A DNA stretch of 64,000 bases from Lentibacter algarum (GTDB taxonomy: Bacteria; Pseudomonadota; Alphaproteobacteria; Rhodobacterales; Rhodobacteraceae): positions 2,666,001-2,730,000 of the forward strand of contig NZ_CP158687.1 in the NCBI RefSeq assembly GCF_040580765.1, given 5' to 3'. Shown here one piece after another: positions 42,393 through 53,000 of this stretch. Numbering within the stretch: the stretch's first letter is position 1; every line of letters starts with the position of its first letter. Made by a program: the position numbers and the translations under genes. The notes under the pieces were generated by a model. The model had not been told where the DNA came from. It ran no database searches and saw only the letters and a list, made by a program, of their open reading frames with translations.

Positions 42393-44156
42393 ATGAGCGA
42401 TACTCCACAGACAGGCTATCAGGTTCTCGCGCGTAAATATCGCCCCGAGACTTTTGTTGATCTCGTCGGCCAAGAGGCGATGGTACGCACGCTCAAAAAC
42501 GCTTTTGCCGCAGATCGCATCGCACAAGCTTTCATCATGACAGGCATCCGTGGAACGGGCAAAACAACAACAGCCCGCATCATCGCCAAAGGCATGAACT
42601 GCATCGGCCCCGATGGAACAGGCACGCCCACGACCGAGCCTTGCGGCGTCTGTGAGCACTGCACCGCCATCATGGAAGGCCGCCATGTCGACGTCATGGA
42701 AATGGACGCCGCCTCCCGCACTGGCGTCAATGACATCCGTGAAATCATCGACTCTGTCGCTTATCGTGCGGCCTCTGCCCGCTACAAGATTTACATCATC
42801 GATGAGGTGCACATGCTGTCCACCTCGGCCTTCAATGCGCTCCTCAAAACACTCGAAGAGCCGCCCGCACATGTGAAGTTTATCTTCGCGACAACGGAAA
42901 TCCGTAAAGTCCCTGTGACCGTGCTTTCCCGATGCCAGCGCTTTGACCTACGTCGCATCGAACCCGAAGACATGATCGGCATGCTGCGTCGTATCGCTGA
43001 CAGCGAACAAGCCGCAATCGCCGACGACGCCCTCGCCCTCATCACCCGCGCCGCCGAAGGCTCCGCGCGCGATGCAACGTCGCTCCTGGATCAGGCGATC
43101 AGCCATGGCGCTGGAGAAACAACGGCCGATCAGGTCCGCGCGATGCTTGGCCTTGCAGATCGTGGTCGCGTCATGGACCTTTTCGAAATGGTCATGAAAG
43201 GCGATGCCGCAGGCGCCTTGACTGAGCTTTCCGCGCAATACGCTGATGGCGCCGATCCCATGGCCGTTCTACGCGATCTAGCAGAGCTCACCCATTGGGT
43301 CAGCGTGGTTAAGATCACACCAGACGCGGCCAATGATCCGACGATTGGCCCCGATGAGCGCGCTCGCGGTCAAGGCTACGCCGAAGGCCTCGGCCTACGC
43401 GTTCTCGCCCGCATGTGGCAAATGCTGCTCAAGTCGCTCGAAGAAGTTGCCCACGCGCCCAACACCATGATGGCCGCAGAAATGGCAATCATCCGCATGA
43501 CCCATGTGGCCGATCTGCCCACGCCAGATGAACTTGTAAAAAAACTCGCCGATGCGACCCCGCCGCCCAGCGGCCCGTCAGGTTCTCCACCCACAGGGGG
43601 CGGCAACGGCGGCGGCGCAGGCTTCAGCCAGAGCACGCAAGCGGTCGCACGCTCAAGCGCAGGCGGATCAGGGGCCTCTGGCGGTGCAACAGCTCTGGCC
43701 CAAGATCCGCTGGAAGCGCTCTCGCGCTACCCCACGTTTGATCATGTGGTCGAGTTGATCCGCGCCAACCGCGACGGCAAGCTCTTGATGGATGTTGAAG
43801 CTGGTGTGCGCCTCGTTGCCTATCAGCCTGGCCGGATCACGTTTGAGCCGAGCCCCAAAGCCCCGGCAGATCTTGCCAACCGCCTCGGCCAACGCCTCCA
43901 AGGCTGGACGGGCAACCGCTGGGCCATTACCCTCGTCAATGAAGACGGCGCCGAAACCATCGAGGAGCGGCGCACCGCAGGCGAACGCGCCCGCGAAGCC
44001 GAGGCGCGCGCACATCCGCTCGTCTCCGCTGTGTTTGAAGCCTTTCCCACCGCCAAAATCCTGAGCATCCGCAGCGAAGCCGATATCGCTGCCGAAGCCC
44101 AAAGCGAAGCCCTGCCAGAAGTGGAAGACGAATGGGACCCTTTCGAAGAAGACTGA
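42393..44156 (+). CDS. dnaX: DNA polymerase III subunits gamma/tau
   Basis: The clamp-loader ATPase (587 residues). It starts MSDTPQTGYQVLARKYRPETF, has Walker A GIRGTGKTTT, a four-Cys zinc site within residues 70-90, IIDEVHMLS and the SRC sensor motif (VLSRCQRFDL). The C-terminal tau part holds a Gly/Ser/Pro-rich linker (about 390-440) and domain V. An A7 run at codons 382-384 could give a short gamma by frameshift. The ATG at 42393 is preceded by no strong box (ACAAGGCATACC). An unrelated membrane protein gene overlaps its 3' end. Confidence 0.96.
   Translation: MSDTPQTGYQVLARKYRPETFVDLVGQEAMVRTLKNAFAADRIAQAFIMTGIRGTGKTTTARIIAKGMNCIGPDGTGTPTTEPCGVCEHCTAIMEGRHVDVMEMDAASRTGVNDIREIIDSVAYRAASARYKIYIIDEVHMLSTSAFNALLKTLEEPPAHVKFIFATTEIRKVPVTVLSRCQRFDLRRIEPEDMIGMLRRIADSEQAAIADDALALITRAAEGSARDATSLLDQAISHGAGETTADQVRAMLGLADRGRVMDLFEMVMKGDAAGALTELSAQYADGADPMAVLRDLAELTHWVSVVKITPDAANDPTIGPDERARGQGYAEGLGLRVLARMWQMLLKSLEEVAHAPNTMMAAEMAIIRMTHVADLPTPDELVKKLADATPPPSGPSGSPPTGGGNGGGAGFSQSTQAVARSSAGGSGASGGATALAQDPLEALSRYPTFDHVVELIRANRDGKLLMDVEAGVRLVAYQPGRITFEPSPKAPADLANRLGQRLQGWTGNRWAITLVNEDGAETIEERRTAGERAREAEARAHPLVSAVFEAFPTAKILSIRSEADIAAEAQSEALPEVEDEWDPFEED
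43538..43544 (+). other. Candidate programmed -1 frameshift site in dnaX (A AAA AAA)
   Basis: The heptamer is in the slippery X XXY YYZ register of the dnaX frame (GTA AAA AAA CTC). A -1 shift would read 65 more codons and stop at TGA 43739-43741, giving a protein of about 449 residues. The site falls just after domain III, where gamma ends in other bacteria. Experimental evidence is required to call it real. Confidence 0.4.
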
Positions 44157-44530
44157 GCCTTACGCTCCTCATCAGCGTCATGGCCAGCCCCGCGCTGGCC
44201 GAAGTCTGCTACAAAGAACGCCCCGACTGGGACGGTATCCCCGTCACCCTTGAAAGCGAAGCGCTCGCTCTCTTCCTGTCCCCCGCAGGACTGTTCCTTC
44301 TGGGTGCGCTCGCAGTCGCCGTGCTCTTCCGTCACGCCATGGGTACAGCCATTGTCGCGCTGCTCTGGTCGTTCTTCATCTCATTCATTGTCTGGCCTGA
44401 TCCCACAGGCCTGCGGGGCGCGCGCATTTCCGAAGGCTGCGAAGCCCAACCCACACTCTTTATCGTCGCCTCAGCCGCGCTCTGCCTTGCGGCTGTCCTG
44501 TATGCTCACCGTGGCGAAAAAAGGCTCTGA
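44132..44530 (+). CDS. Small membrane protein of unknown function overlapping dnaX
   Basis: A 132-residue protein with an N-terminal signal-like segment (LSLTLLISVMASPALA) and three further hydrophobic segments (about 46-64, 68-88, 106-124). Cys residues flank the first loop (EVCYKERPDWD and SEGCEAQP) and could pair outside the membrane. It starts 25 bases before the dnaX stop in another frame and ends three bases before the dioxygenase gene. I do not recognise the family. Confidence 0.65.
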   Translation: MGPFRRRLSLTLLISVMASPALAEVCYKERPDWDGIPVTLESEALALFLSPAGLFLLGALAVAVLFRHAMGTAIVALLWSFFISFIVWPDPTGLRGARISEGCEAQPTLFIVASAALCLAAVLYAHRGEKRL

Positions 44531-44533
44531 TCC

Positions 44534-45406
44534 ATGCACACATCTCCGCTTCATCCCGACTTCGGCCTGACAGTTCACGATATTGATCTTCGAGACGTAA
44601 CAGCAGATCACCTCTTCCCTGACATACGCCGCGCTTTTGAAGAGCATTCGGCTCTTCTCTTTCCAGCGCAGCAGATGGATGACGCAACCCATATCCGCCT
44701 CGCTGAGCTCTTCGGTCCGCTTGAAAACCGCGAGGCGATGGCGGCAGGCCGCGATGTAGCCTTTGAAGTCTCTGCCGTTTCCAACGAAACCGCCTCAGGC
44801 GTGACCGATGCGATGGACCTCCACACCCTCAATCTGCAAGCCAACATGCTTTGGCATACAGACAGCACATTCCTGCCGACGCCCGCGCTCATCAATATCC
44901 TCACAGCGCGCGTGCTGCCCCCCTCTGGCGGTGGCAACACAGAGCTTGCGAGCACTCGGACAGGCTGGGCCTCTATGCCCGCGGACCTAAAAGCAAAACT
45001 AAAAGATGCCGTGATCTGGCATCGCCTCTCGCACTCCCGCGCGCGGATTTCGCCAGAGCTGGCCCGCCTGCCCGAGATGAATAAATGGCCAGACCGCCCT
45101 TGGCGCGCACTCTGGCCAAACCCAGTGACGGGTGAAGAGAGCCTCTTTATCGCCTCTCACAGCTTTTCCATCGAAGGGCTCGGCCTGACTGAGGGGCAAG
45201 AAGTGATCGACGCGGCCATTGCCCATTGCACCCGCCCCGAAGCGGTCTATTCGCATCAATGGGCTGTCGGCGACGTCTTGCTCTGGGACGAGCGCGCTAT
45301 TCTACACCGCGGTCAACCATGGGATTATTCCGAGCCCCGCACCCTCAAATCAATCTGCTGCTCCGTCACAGAGGCCGATGGCCTCGCAAGCGTCCGCCTT
45401 GTTTGA
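44534..45406 (+). CDS. TauD/TfdA-family Fe(II)/2-oxoglutarate dioxygenase
   Basis: A 290-residue oxygenase. The metal site is HTDSTF (His-x-Asp) with the distal His in RAILHRGQPW, and the 2-oxoglutarate-binding Arg lies in the following YSEPRTLKS region. The fold matches TfdA (2,4-D dioxygenase) and other alpha-ketoglutarate hydroxylases acting on aryloxy or sulfonate compounds. The substrate is not evident. The Nudix gene overlaps its end by 29 bases. Confidence 0.87.
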   Translation: MHTSPLHPDFGLTVHDIDLRDVTADHLFPDIRRAFEEHSALLFPAQQMDDATHIRLAELFGPLENREAMAAGRDVAFEVSAVSNETASGVTDAMDLHTLNLQANMLWHTDSTFLPTPALINILTARVLPPSGGGNTELASTRTGWASMPADLKAKLKDAVIWHRLSHSRARISPELARLPEMNKWPDRPWRALWPNPVTGEESLFIASHSFSIEGLGLTEGQEVIDAAIAHCTRPEAVYSHQWAVGDVLLWDERAILHRGQPWDYSEPRTLKSICCSVTEADGLASVRLV

Positions 45407-45833
45407 AACGCGCGATCAGTTCTTCGTCGAAGCCCACCTCGTGGTTGAGCGTGCAGGTGAGCTGCTTATGCTCTTGCGCCAGAACACGGGCTATATGGAT
45501 GGTCACTGGGGCCTCGTAGCGGGCCATGTCGATGCGGGCGAAACCTTCCGCGAGGCGATGGCGCGTGAGGCCTTCGAGGAGGCAGGGCTCAAACTAGTGC
45601 CCGATCAGCTTCGCCTTGCGCATATCATGCATCGCAAATCAGACAGCGAACGCGTCTCCCTCTTCTTCACATCCGATGCCATAACAGGTGAGCCGCAAAA
45701 TATGGAGCCTGAGAAATGTGCAGCCCTCCTATGGCAGCCGCGCGACACACTACCAGACACGACAATTCCATATATTCGCGCGGCCCTCGACCATATCGCC
45801 GAGGGCCGCCAATACTCAGAATTCGGCTGGTAG
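45378..45833 (+). CDS. Nudix hydrolase
   Basis: A 151-residue nucleoside-diphosphate-linked moiety hydrolase. The Nudix box GHVDAGETFREAMAREAFEE with AGL following it is complete. The ATG at 45378 (GAGG just upstream) overlaps the dioxygenase gene; a start further upstream would lie inside that gene. The substrate could be an oxidised nucleotide or a nucleotide sugar. Confidence 0.88.
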   Translation: MASQASALFETRDQFFVEAHLVVERAGELLMLLRQNTGYMDGHWGLVAGHVDAGETFREAMAREAFEEAGLKLVPDQLRLAHIMHRKSDSERVSLFFTSDAITGEPQNMEPEKCAALLWQPRDTLPDTTIPYIRAALDHIAEGRQYSEFGW

Positions 45834-45893
45834 CTTGCCCCGCCCTTCAATGCCGCCTATCTAAAGACAACAGTGACCCTCAAGGAGACAGAG

Positions 45894-46238
45894 ATGCTTA
45901 AAGGACTTGGCCAGCTCGGCGATATGGCGGGCATGATGAAAAAAGCGCAAGCGATGCAAAAGCAGATGGAAGAGCTGCAAGACGACCTGCACAATCTCAT
46001 GGTCACAGGCCAGAGCGGTGCAGGCCTTGTCACAGCCACCTGCTCCGCAAAGGGCGAGCTCAAAGGCCTTGATATCGACCCGTCAATCTTCAACCCTGAC
46101 GAAAAAGAAGTCGTAGAAGATCTGATCCTCGCCGCAATCAAAGACGCACAAGCCAAGGCCAGTGAAAAGGCTCAGGAAGAAATGGCCCGCATCACAGAAA
46201 GCCTCGGGCTGCCCAAAGACATGAAGCTGCCGTTCTAA
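45894..46238 (+). CDS. ybaB: YbaB/EbfC-family nucleoid-associated protein
   Basis: A 114-residue DNA-binding protein, a homodimer in known members. The start [19 protein letters not shown] and the core [19 protein letters not shown] are typical. AAGGAGA precedes the ATG at 45894. It stands between dnaX-linked genes and recR, the widely conserved dnaX-ybaB-recR order. Confidence 0.94.
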   Translation: MLKGLGQLGDMAGMMKKAQAMQKQMEELQDDLHNLMVTGQSGAGLVTATCSAKGELKGLDIDPSIFNPDEKEVVEDLILAAIKDAQAKASEKAQEEMARITESLGLPKDMKLPF

Positions 46239-46250
46239 ATCTACCCCGCT

Positions 46251-46316
46251 TCCTCTTTCTAAAAATATCCTGGGGGTCTGGGGGCAGAGCCCCCAGCCTT
46301 CCGCCCAAAGAAAGCC
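46251..46316. repeat. AAATATCC-type intergenic repeat with hairpin, copy B
   Basis: CTTTCTAAAAATATCCTGGGG is followed by a GGGGG-CAGAG-CCCCC type hairpin (CTGGGGGC/GCCCCCAG). It lies between ybaB and recR. The element recurs near 23341 and, inverted, near 56036. Confidence 0.7.
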
Positions 46317-46320
46317 CCGC

Positions 46321-46917
46321 ATGAGCAACTCCACCAGAGATATCGACGCGCTCATTGAGCTGATGGCAAAACTGCCTGGCCTTGGCCCGCGCTCTGCGCG
46401 CCGCGCCGTGCTGCATCTCATCCGCAAGCGCGCGCTTTTGCTCATGCCATTGGCCGATATGATGCACGCCGTCGCCGTCACAGCCCGCGAGTGTTTGCGC
46501 TGTGGCAATATCGGCACGACAGATATCTGCGATATATGCACCTCGCCCAAACGTGCGACAGGTGAGATTTGCGTCGTTGAAGACGTAGCCGATCTCTGGG
46601 CCATGGAGCGCTCTGGCGTCTTCAAGGGCCGCTATCATGTGCTTGGCGGAACACTCTCGGCGCTTGACAGCGTTGGGCCTGAAGATCTGCGCATCCCACA
46701 GCTCGTCACACGACTAGACAGCGAAAACATCACCGAGGTGATCCTTGCCGTCGGCGCGACAATCGATGGCCAGACCACGGCCCATTACATCGCTGATCAG
46801 CTTCAAGGCAGCGTTAAACTCACCTCTCTCGCCCAAGGGGTCCCGATCGGCGGTGAGCTAGACTATTTGGACGATGGCACAATCACTGCCGCCCTCAACG
46901 CACGCAAAGAGATGTGA
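46321..46917 (+). CDS. recR: Recombination protein RecR
   Basis: A 198-residue recombinational-repair protein acting with RecF/RecO. It shows the helix-hairpin-helix [16 protein letters not shown], a four-Cys zinc finger ([16 protein letters not shown]) and the Toprim domain ([18 protein letters not shown]). A hairpin follows. It is the end of the dnaX-ybaB-recR region. Confidence 0.96.
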   Translation: MSNSTRDIDALIELMAKLPGLGPRSARRAVLHLIRKRALLLMPLADMMHAVAVTARECLRCGNIGTTDICDICTSPKRATGEICVVEDVADLWAMERSGVFKGRYHVLGGTLSALDSVGPEDLRIPQLVTRLDSENITEVILAVGATIDGQTTAHYIADQLQGSVKLTSLAQGVPIGGELDYLDDGTITAALNARKEM

Positions 46918-46977
46918 TTGACAGAGCCAGCTCTGTCACAACGCTTCAAGTTCGCTTTGCTCTGCTACAAATGGAAA

Positions 46978-47003
46978 GGCCGCCCCAAGATACGGAGGCG
47001 GCC
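46978..47003. terminator. Hairpin between convergent recR and the RTX gene
   Basis: GGCCGCC at 46978 pairs with GGCGGCC at 46997 and is flanked by AAA and TTCT. A second palindrome, CTGATCTGA/TCAGATCAG at 47011-47036, runs into the RTX stop codon. They likely serve both directions. Confidence 0.6.
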
Positions 47004-47032
47004 CTTCTCACTGATCTGATAAGGCAGTCAGA

Positions 47033-50000
47033 TCAGCCGAGCCGGAGCAGGCGGCTCTCGTGGGCTTTCAGGCAAAGGCGCGCGGTATCGCCATAAGCGC
47101 CTTCATGGCTGCGTAGCTCAGGGAAAAGCGAGAAGAGTTCTTCACGCGCTTCTTCCTCCACAGCGTTCAAGCCCGTGCCACCAGGGTAGAAGCTCTCGCT
47201 CGCAGCCCCTTCAGCATAGATGATCTCGTGTTGGTCAAACATGATGTGAACATAGGTCACTGTCCCGCCATGTACCTCGGTCACAGTCGACCCGTTTACA
47301 AGATGTTTGGCGCTCGCCAGCACTTCACTCTCACCAAAGAGCAGCGAGGCTTCGACCCCCTGCATCAGCATCCTGTGCTGCGGCGAAACATAAAGCGCGC
47401 GCTCGTTTCCGATCACATGCGGATCAAAGCGGATCGGAGCCAAAGCACCCCGTGCAGGCACAGTCCGCTTGCCCACCCAACGAATGGGCTGCAAACCGTG
47501 GTCACGCGTTACAACCAGATCGCCGATCTCCAAATCCTCGATCTCCCGCACACCGCGCGGCGTGGCAATTCTTGTGCCTTCGGTGAAGCAAATGATGACG
47601 TTTTCGATCTCGTCAAAGTTAACAACCGTGCCGTCACCAAGCGTTGCAAAGCCCGACATTCCGCCGCCAACGCCAGGGTCGGTGTTGGTATAGGTGATGT
47701 CGCCAAAGCCGATCAGCCCGTTAAAATCGAGTGTATCTCCAAGCGTCTCGGCCCCTTCGCCGCCAACAATATTGATCGTCCCAGCGCCAACCTCGGAGCC
47801 TGGCAAGACTTCAAAGTAATCGTCACCATCTCCACCTGATGCGGTGTCGTTCTCGTTGACGCTGATTGAGTCATTGCCATCCCCGCCAGAAAGCTCGTCT
47901 GCACCCGCGCCACCACTCAGAGTGTCGTCGCCTTCAGAACCTGCAAGCGTGTCATTGCCCGCACCACCTTCGGCAAAGTCATCGCCAAGGCCAAGCACAA
48001 CATTCTCATTGCCAACACCCCCCGTCACAGTGTCATTGCCACTGCCAAGTGAGAAGAGTTCGATGTCATCAAAGCTGGCAGTATCCGCTCCGGAAACCAA
48101 CGTGCCACCCTCTGCCACGGTCAAAGTAAGATTAACCGCTGTGGTCATATTGCTGGCGTCAATCTGGTCAAAGTCTATGCCGCCAGAACCGCCCGAAATG
48201 GTGTCCATCCCAAAGCTGTCATCGAGCGAAAAGGTATCTTGTCCTTCTGCGCCGATCATCTGATCGTCGCCTGATCCGCCTTGCAGCAAATCGTCGCCGT
48301 CGCCCGCGCTCAGATAATCGTTGCCGACACCCCCGATGAGCGTGTCAGCGCCACCGTTGTTGCCACCCAGCAAGGTGTCGTTGCCGTCATCGCCGACAAG
48401 CAAGTCGTCGCCGTCAGCACCATCAAGATAATCGTTGCCTGTACCGCCCGACATTGTGTCATCGCCGAGCCAGCCTTCCATGCTGTCAGCGCCGTCCTCA
48501 CCGAACATGACATCGTTGCCTTCGGCCCCAAAGACAGAGTCGTTGCCCTCTCCGCCATAGACCGTATCATTACCATCGTTGCCATTGACCCAGTCATCAC
48601 CCGTGCCACCGTTGACAGTATCATCGCCACTTCCGCCACTCAGGCTATCTGCACCGATATCGCCCAAGATGCTGTCGTTGCCGCCGCCGCCGGAGACGGT
48701 ATCATTCCCAGCGCCACCGTTGAGAACGTCATTCCCAGCCTCGCCAAAGATGCTGTCATTGCCATCACCGCCTGCAACGGTATCAATACCTGCACCAGCA
48801 AAAATCGTATCGTCGCCAAAGCCCGCAACTACGCTGTCGTTGCCGGCGCCTGCGCTAATTGTGTCGTCGTTGCTGCCATCCGCTGCATCGAGGTTGTCGA
48901 CCATATCGCCTTCGGGGTCGCCAGTGTAGCCAGCGTCAATGGTATCGTCACCGCCTGTGCCCTCGACCACATAGTTCAGCCCTGGGATGCCCAGCGCAGC
49001 AAGCTGTGCATGGCTGGTCACGTCAGCAGGGTCAACACCGACAAGAGTGATGCTCTCGCCATTGGGGAAGCTCAGGATCGCGTCGCCCGTGCCGTCTCCG
49101 TTGGTATCCGTTACAGTCACATCAGCAACATTCACAGGGCTGCCGCTCGCGTCCGTCATCCCGCTTACGTCAATCTGGTCGTTGCCGGTAAAGTTCCCAC
49201 CGCCAAGATCGGTCGGCGCTTCAAAGCCGTTCACCGTGTCGCTGCCAGAACCATCAGCCAAGACGATCGTATCCGTGCCGCCGCCCAAGACGATGTTCTC
49301 GATGTCGACGAAACTGGCGATATCAGCCCCCGCCGTTACGCTCCCTGCTTCAGGGTTGGCGCTGGTGAGATCAACGGTTGTGTCAACCGTCAGGGCACTC
49401 ATATCAAGAGTGTCAAAGTCGGTGGCGCCGCCATCGCCGCCATCAATCGTGTCCTGCCCAAAGGCGTCTTCCAAAATGATCACATCCTGATCATCGCCGC
49501 CTTCGATGCTGTCAGCGCCGATGCCGCCCGCGAGCGTGTCATCGCCAGTCCAGCCAATGAGAGAGTCGTCTCCATCATCGCCCGTGAGGCTATCGTCACC
49601 GAACCAGCCTTGCAGCGTGTCATTTCCACCGCCACCGACAATGTTGTCGTCGCCATCACCAGCGTCGACACTGTCGTTACCAGTGCCCGCATCAATGCTA
49701 TCGTTCCCTGCAAAGCTCTGCACAGTATCATCGCCCGCACCTGCAACCACACTGTCAGCATTCGTCCCAGACGCATTGTCGAGCCCGTCGATAATATCGC
49801 CCTCGGGGTCGCCGATGTAGGAGCCGTCTATCAACTCGCCTGCGCCAGTTCCTTCAACAATATAGTCAGGCTGCGGAATACCCATCGCTTCCAGAATGGC
49901 GGGATCGTTGATACTCGCGGCTGTCACGCCGACAAGTGTAAGGCTCTCCCCGCTCGGGAAGGTCAGCACAGCGTCGCCGTTCACATCAGTGGTGATCACG

Positions 50001-53000
50001 ACATCATCGGTGTTTACAGGCGCGCCATTGATGTCGAGCAATGTGCTCACATCAAGCAGGTCGACGCCCGTATAGGTCCCGCCGCCGCCCGCTGTCGGAA
50101 TGGTGAAACCTTCTACACGGTCGTCGCCAGAGCCTGTCCCAAGAACAAGCGTGTCTGCTCCGCTGCCCAGAACGATATTCTCGATCTCGACAAAACTCAC
50201 AGTGTCCGTGCCGTCGGTAAAGCTGCCCGCTTCAGGGTTGGCTGATGTAAGGTCAATCGTCAGATCAGACGTAATACCGCTCAGATCAATCGTGTCGCCG
50301 TCGGTTTCCTGTGCTTCTTCGCCTTCAACAGTATCGTCGCCAAAGTTGTCAGCAAAAACGATCGTATCGTCGCCGTAGCCGCCCCAGAGGAAGTCATCGC
50401 CCTCGTTGCCTTCGATACTGTCGTTGCCAAAGCTACCACGGACCCAGTCATTGCCTGCGCCGCCAATAATAGTGTCCGCGCCTTCGTTGCCTTCAAGACT
50501 ATCGTCACCAACGCCGCCAGAAACGTAATCGTTCCCTGTCTCGCCATAAATGCTATCGTTGCCCGCGCCACCAAGGATGGTATCGTCGCCCTCATTCCCA
50601 TAAATGCTGTCGTTGCCCGAGTTGCCCAAGATGGAGTCATTGCCCATCCCACCGCGAACAGTATCTTCACCTGCTCCAGCAACAATCACATCGTCGCCAA
50701 GATCGCCAAGAACACTATCGTCGCCGCCAGCACCCTGAATGAGCTCATACATTTCTACATTGTCGATAGAAGCGCCCTGAGCATTCGCTTGGCCAGATCC
50801 AACAAAAGTGAGCGTATTCGAACCGTCACCCGACCCTCCAGTCAGATAAAACTCGTAGCTCGTCCAGCTGCCATCACTGGGATCGATCGAAGCGATCACT
50901 TCACCGTTCCAAATCACTTGAAACTGGTTGTCGAGAGCGGTTCCATCGTGTGCGTCAACAAGGTCACCAGCATCAAAGCGCAAGGCGTAGACTTCGCCAT
51001 CACTGACCCCAGCCACGGCCTGACTTATAACAAGATTTTGGCCAGCCAAGCCTTCCGTATCAAGCCAATTGTTGCCCTCGGTCGCCAGAAGGCCTCCGCG
51101 CCCGTTGTTGACGAATTCGATTGAGCTACCGTTGGCATCGGTCCAGCCAGAGACACTTCCACCGGGAGCGACAAAGCCCCAAGTCCTTGTCTCCATCCCA
51201 GTCGTGTCTTCAAACGAGCCATTCACAATAAGGTTGGCACCCGTCGCAGTGAGGTCATCCGCAAGGATCGTGTCGTCGCCCGTGCCGCCATCGATTATGT
51301 CGCCGCTGCCGCCGCCTTGGATCGAGTCGTCACCAGTGCCGCCAAGGATCGTATCATCCGTATTGGCGCCAATGATCGTATCGTTGCCAGCATCGCCAGA
51401 CAGCCAGTCGCCATACACCGACAGCTCATCTTCCGACGTGATCAGATCGTCGCCATCACCGCCAAAAACCGTGTCGTAAGATTGACGCACCGAAATTGTA
51501 TCATTTCCAGCGCCACCAAAAATCGTATCTTGATCTGAAGGCCCGAGCCCCGTGCCGATGAAAACATCGTTTCCATCTCCAAGGTCGACAAAATCAGCCG
51601 ATGTGTCACTGGTAGAAGCCACATCAGTTTCGTCATAAACAGTATCATTGCCTGTTCCAGCATAAATGCTGTCAGCGCCAGAGCCGCCAAGGATGGTATC
51701 GTCACCATCTCCGGCCTCAATTCTATCATCGTTGGAGCCATCCGAGTGGTCGCTGTTGTCGACACGGTCGCCCTCTGGATCGAGTAGATACGATCCATCG
51801 ATCAGATCGTTGCCCGCCGTGCCTTCAACGATGTAATCGAGGATGCTCGGGAGGATGAGCGCTTCGATCTCGGTGAAGTTGACAGTGATCGTGTTGCCAG
51901 CGCCATCCGTGACGTCCACGCTTCCCGATGTGCTATTGGCATCAGGGTCATTCGTTTGTGTCAGGTTCGCATAGCTCGCCCAGCTGCTTAGGTTGAGCGT
52001 ATCGTTGTCCGCGCCAGTGGTGGCCGTGCTTCCGCCATCCACAGTGACGACTGTCCCATCGGCAAATGCACCCGCTGCAACAACAATGTTGTCAGCATCC
52101 GCGCCGCCAGAAACAGTATCCGCGCCGCTGTCTACAGAAATGAAGTCGCCGCCACTGCCGCCAATAATCTCGTCAGCGCCCGCGCCGCCATAAAGCGCAT
52201 CCCCGTCGTCGCCACCGTCAATATAGTCGTCGCCCGCATCGCCCCAGATGCTGTCGGCACCCGAGCCGCCTTGCAGGCTGTCCGCGCCATCATTGCCATC
52301 GATGTTGTCGTTGCCAGTGCCGCCCAAAACAGTGTCATTCCCAGCGCCACCGTCGATGTCATCTCCGTCAATGCCACCATCGATATAGTCATCGCCAGCG
52401 CCACCACTCAGAAAGTCGCCGCCTGCCTCGCCGTAAAGAGAGTCAGCGTCGTCGCCACCGTAGAGCGAGTCATCCCCGGCTCCGCCAAAGAGCTGATCTT
52501 GCCCCTCATCGCCATAAGCAATGTCATCATCATTGCCAGCATAGATCGTGTCATTTCCAGTGCCGCCGATCAGAGTATCGTTGCCCTCGTCGCCAATGAT
52601 TTCATCATTGCCTGCAGCGCCGTCTATACTGTCGGCACCAGCCGTCGCAGTCGCGTCGTCGCCATCAAGAACGTCGTCGCCAGCCCCGCCAGAAATCGTA
52701 TCTGATCCGTCACCGCCAAACACGGTGTCGTTGCCAATCTCACCAAAGAGAGAATCAGCGCCCGCTCCGCCAAGGATCATATCGCGGCCGCCGCCGCCAT
52801 AAATGGTATCGTTGCCAGCGCCGCCATCAAGCAAATCACCCGCATCCAAGGCCGTGTAGTTATCGCCATAGATCAGGTCGTCGCCCGCCTCGCCGCGCAC
52901 GGTATCAGCACCGTCGCCGCTGTTCACAGTGTCAGCGCCAGCGCCCGCCTCAACAGAGTCACGGTTCGAGCCGTCATAATAGTCGCTATTGTCGACGATA

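Noticed and set aside
48281..50245. Long plus-strand open frame (654 codons) opposite the RTX gene
   Set aside because: Its repeats mirror the RTX coding repeats; no start signal or domain is present.
47700..53000. Regular short repeats resembling a CRISPR array
   Set aside because: The repeats are in frame, about 27 bases long and encode GGxGxDxxx, with no spacer structure or cas genes.
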